The notes under the pieces are model-generated. The model searched no databases. It worked only from the letters and a program-made list of their open reading frames with translations, and was not told the DNA's origin. From [Flavobacterium] thermophilum (GTDB lineage: Bacteria; Bacillota; Bacilli; Bacillales; Anoxybacillaceae): DNA of 64,000 nt. Numbering within the stretch: position 1 is the first letter of the stretch; every line of letters starts with the position of its first letter. This document shows, piece by piece, positions 61,917 to 64,000 of this stretch. The DNA lies in assembly GCA_900450595.1 (NCBI GenBank), contig UGGS01000002.1, positions 248,001-312,000 on the forward strand, given 5' to 3'. The position numbers were made by a program, and so were the translations under genes.

Positions 61917-63107
61917 CTACAACCAGGCGGAAATCAGCTGGGAAATCGATTCTTTGCCGCGGTCAAGGAGCGAACGCTTCCGCCAAAAATCGAGCGTCAG
62001 CGGCTCGGCGCGCGTCAGGTCGCGTTGGATCGCCCGCTTGACCACCTGCGTGAACGCGCGGTCGAATACATAGCAGTTGATTTCGCCGTTGAGAAACAGA
62101 CTGCGCCGGTCAAAGTTGGCGGTGCCGACATCGCACCATTCCTCATCGACGACAATCGTTTTGGCGTGGTAAAATCCTTGGTAAAAGCGGTAAATGCGCG
62201 CTCCGGCCTTCAGCATTTGATAAAAATACGGGTAAGCGGCCTCGCGGACAAATAAATGGTCCGCCCGCAGCGGCACAATGACCGTGACGCGCACCCCGCG
62301 CCGGATCGCGCGCATAAGCTCGTCAAACAACGGCCGGCTCGGGATAAAGTAGGGGCTGCCGATCATAATTTCTCGTTTTGCCTGCCGGATCGCATCGATA
62401 TACTGCTCTTCAAGCGCGGCGCCGTCAGTCGCGACAAGCTGGTGGCGGATGGCGCCGGCGTGAAGGGGTGGGAAGTAGCGGCGTTTGTCAGCGACGGTTT
62501 TGCCCGTCGCCTCCTCCCAATCGTGCAAAAATTGTTCTTGCAAGTCGTGCACCCCTTCTCCGCTGATTTTTAAGTGATAGTCGCGCCATTCTCCGATGTT
62601 AGCGTCCTTTCCACTGTATTCGCGGCCGATGTTAAAACCGCCCATATACCCGACCTTTCCATCGATGACCGTAATTTTTCGGTGGTTGCGGCGGTTGAGG
62701 CGGTAAATGAAAAACGGAAAGCGCGGCGGGCGGGCGTAGGCGAATTCGACGCCGCTTGCCTTCAGCGAACGGATGAGCGTTTTCGGCAACCCGAGGCTGC
62801 CGACCCAGTCCGTCAACAAGCGCACTTCCACCCCTTCCGCCGCTTTTTCCTTTAAAAGTTGGAAAAATGGCGCCGTCGTTTCGTCATGCTTGATGATATA
62901 AAACAAAATATGGATATGATCGCGGGCGCGGCGCAGCTCGGCAAAATAATCGGCAAATAAATGCCGTCCATTCACATACAAGGCCATATCGCTCCGCCGC
63001 TTTGGGTACACGACTTTTTTGCGCCCGTTGCGGAGGATCAGCCGGCCAAGCTTGTCATCAAGATAAACGAGTGCGAATATGATCACAATAACGGCAATGA
63101 TGAGCAT
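61917..63107 (-). CDS. clsB: Cardiolipin synthase, phospholipase D family
   Basis: 396 residues, matching B. subtilis YwjE (ClsB). One N-terminal membrane helix (MLIIAVIVIIFALVYLDD), then two HKD motifs: HRKITVIDGKVGYMGGFNIGREYSG and YHAKTIVVDEEWCDVGTANFDRRSLFLNGEIN. It joins phosphatidylglycerol molecules into cardiolipin at the membrane. Shorter than ClsA, which has two membrane helices. Conserved neighbour of fadF. Confidence 0.9.
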   Translation of the reverse strand: MLIIAVIVIIFALVYLDDKLGRLILRNGRKKVVYPKRRSDMALYVNGRHLFADYFAELRRARDHIHILFYIIKHDETTAPFFQLLKEKAAEGVEVRLLTDWVGSLGLPKTLIRSLKASGVEFAYARPPRFPFFIYRLNRRNHRKITVIDGKVGYMGGFNIGREYSGKDANIGEWRDYHLKISGEGVHDLQEQFLHDWEEATGKTVADKRRYFPPLHAGAIRHQLVATDGAALEEQYIDAIRQAKREIMIGSPYFIPSRPLFDELMRAIRRGVRVTVIVPLRADHLFVREAAYPYFYQMLKAGARIYRFYQGFYHAKTIVVDEEWCDVGTANFDRRSLFLNGEINCYVFDRAFTQVVKRAIQRDLTRAEPLTLDFWRKRSLLDRGKESISQLISAWL

Positions 63108-63266
63108 ATTTTTCCCTCCTGTGCGTCGCTTCAGTACTTATTAATGTGTCCTACAACGCGCAAAAATAGCAGAGCGGACACCCGCTTCCGCCCTGTCCGC
63201 GTTCTTCGCTGCTTGACGTTCCGCTGCACGGGCCCGGCAACGGCAAAATTCTCATAAAAAGGCTAT

Positions 63267-63284
63267 TGACTGAACGCTCATTCA
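63267..63284. promoter_or_regulatory. FadR-like operator in the fadF promoter
   Basis: TGACTGAACGCTCATTCA is close to the Bacillus FadR consensus TGAATGAN4TCATTCA (one mismatch in the left arm). It lies inside a promoter with TTGACT (63266-63271) and TAAAAT (63289-63294), 17-base spacer, so binding would repress fadF until long-chain acyl-CoA is present. Confidence 0.7.
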
Positions 63285-63370
63285 TTTGTAAAATAGACGT
63301 AAGTATAATTCTGAAAATTTCTTTTGTTATGGCAATACATTCGCTGAAAAGCGGGGGAAGGGGAGAGAAG

Positions 63371-64000
63371 ATGAACGCCTTATTGTTGGTGAACTGGCTC
63401 GCGTTTTTGCTTGTAACCGCTTACGCCGTCTATTTGTTTGCGTATGTTGTCAAAACGCGGGCGATGTACATTAAGCTCGGCAAAAAGGTCGAGTTTGATG
63501 AAAAAGTGAATGAGCGGCTGCGTAACATTTGGGTCAACGTGTTTGGCCAGAAAAAGCTGCTCAAGGACAAAAAAAGCGGGATCATTCACGTCGTCTTTTT
63601 CTATGGGTTTATTCTCGTTCAGTTTGGCGCCATCGATTTTATCATCAAAGGGCTTGCGCCGGGGGCGCATTTGCCGCTTGGGCCGCTGTATCCAGGGTTT
63701 ACGTTTTTCCAGGAAATCGTCACCCTGCTCATTTTGATCGCGGTGTTTGCCGCTTTTTACCGTCGCTATATTGAAAAGCTCGTCCGCTTAAAGCGCGATT
63801 TTAAAGCCGGACTCGTCTTGATTTTCATCGGCGGGTTGATGTTGTCGGTTCTGTTCGGCAACGGCATGAGCATGATTTGGCATGGCGAGGAAGCGACATG
63901 GAGCGAACCGGTCGCCTCGCTCATCGCTGGCGCGTTTTCCTGGGTTGGGGAAACGGGGGCTGCGGCGCTCTTCTTTATCGCCTGGTGGGTGCATTTGTTG
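63371..64000 (+). CDS. fadF: FadF-type iron-sulfur/haem membrane oxidoreductase, N-terminal part (gene runs off the window)
   Basis: The first 210 codons are visible. They show at least five membrane helices (LLLVNWLAFLLVTAYAVYLFAYVV, GIIHVVFFYGFILVQFGAIDFIIKG, EIVTLLILIAVFAAFYRRYIEKL, AGLVLIFIGGLMLSVLFGNG, ALFFIAWWVHLL) with His residues suited to haem b, like the NarI-type start of B. subtilis FadF (YwjF). The full protein would continue with ferredoxin and CCG domains outside the window. It is thought to pass electrons from acyl-CoA dehydrogenase/ETF to quinone. ATG follows GGGGAGAAG. Confidence 0.85.
   Translation, partial: MNALLLVNWLAFLLVTAYAVYLFAYVVKTRAMYIKLGKKVEFDEKVNERLRNIWVNVFGQKKLLKDKKSGIIHVVFFYGFILVQFGAIDFIIKGLAPGAHLPLGPLYPGFTFFQEIVTLLILIAVFAAFYRRYIEKLVRLKRDFKAGLVLIFIGGLMLSVLFGNGMSMIWHGEEATWSEPVASLIAGAFSWVGETGAAALFFIAWWVHLL

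Overview
The window is a stretch of chromosome from a thermophilic Bacillaceae bacterium, almost certainly Geobacillus (kaustophilus/thermoleovorans/stearothermophilus group). This rests on GC-rich coding DNA, sporulation and germination genes (gerQ, cwlJ, rsfA), an aa3-type menaquinol oxidase operon, an ArtJ/ArtM/ArtP amino acid importer that I recognise as very close to the G. stearothermophilus proteins, and gene order that follows B. subtilis (ung-ywdI-ywdK-gerQ-cwlJ; pta-lipL; ywfO-ywgA; ywhB-ywhC-ywhD-pbpG-speE-speB; ywiB-argS; clsB-fadF). I see no rRNA, tRNA or CRISPR array.

Layout. 0-2.8 kb: the tail of an IS110-type transposase, a TnpB-only IS200/IS605-family element with its right-end hairpin, and a glycerate kinase gene whose first codons were lost at the element junction. 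2.9-10.7 kb: alanine/sodium symporter, mannose-6-P isomerase, Rieske-FAD oxidoreductase, an ATP-binding AlbA-family protein that lacks its AlbA domain and carries a ten-unit heptapeptide repeat, an amino acid permease with a large in-frame internal deletion, and TrmH. 10.9-19 kb: qoxABCD, artPMJ, putP. 19-25.5 kb: nitrilase, pdxK, a Uma2 protein, ald with its PucR-type regulator adeR, and a tartrate dehydrogenase broken by one amber codon. 25.6-30 kb: a complete sucrose PTS cassette (IIA, SacT antiterminator, RAT/terminator switch, sacP, sacA). 30-34 kb: niacin permease, a glycosyltransferase, and a T-box-controlled dimeric glycyl-tRNA synthetase.

34-38.1 kb is an AT-rich accessory island between glyS and the sigma-B locus. 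It holds decayed repeats, a two-gene module resembling toxin-antitoxin (PIN-domain protein plus an unfamiliar small basic protein), an ISLre2 transposase fragment, an IS605-type right-end hairpin without a gene, a second TnpB that lacks the zinc ribbon, and a C-terminal scrap of an azoreductase-like gene. 38-64 kb is mostly conserved core: a membrane/PAS/SpoIIE-type phosphatase facing rsbV-rsbW-sigB, ung, spore germination genes, hemQ, pta, lipL, rsfA, ywfO, a purine-type permease with a PurBox-like inverted pair, 4-OT tautomerase, site-2 protease, pbpG, spermidine synthesis (speE, speB), argS, cardiolipin synthase, and the start of fadF behind a FadR-like operator.

Main points of interest: the TnpB right-end junction predicts a guide matching the element-free glycerate kinase gene next to a TTTAA motif; the PIN pair with an unusual partner; five near-identical GTGTCCC/GGGACAC terminators; and several recent gene breakages (glxK, the permease, the tartrate dehydrogenase). 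Starts were chosen from ribosome-binding sites, so several are shorter than the longest open frame. Family names come from recognising sequences and motifs by eye; no searches were run.
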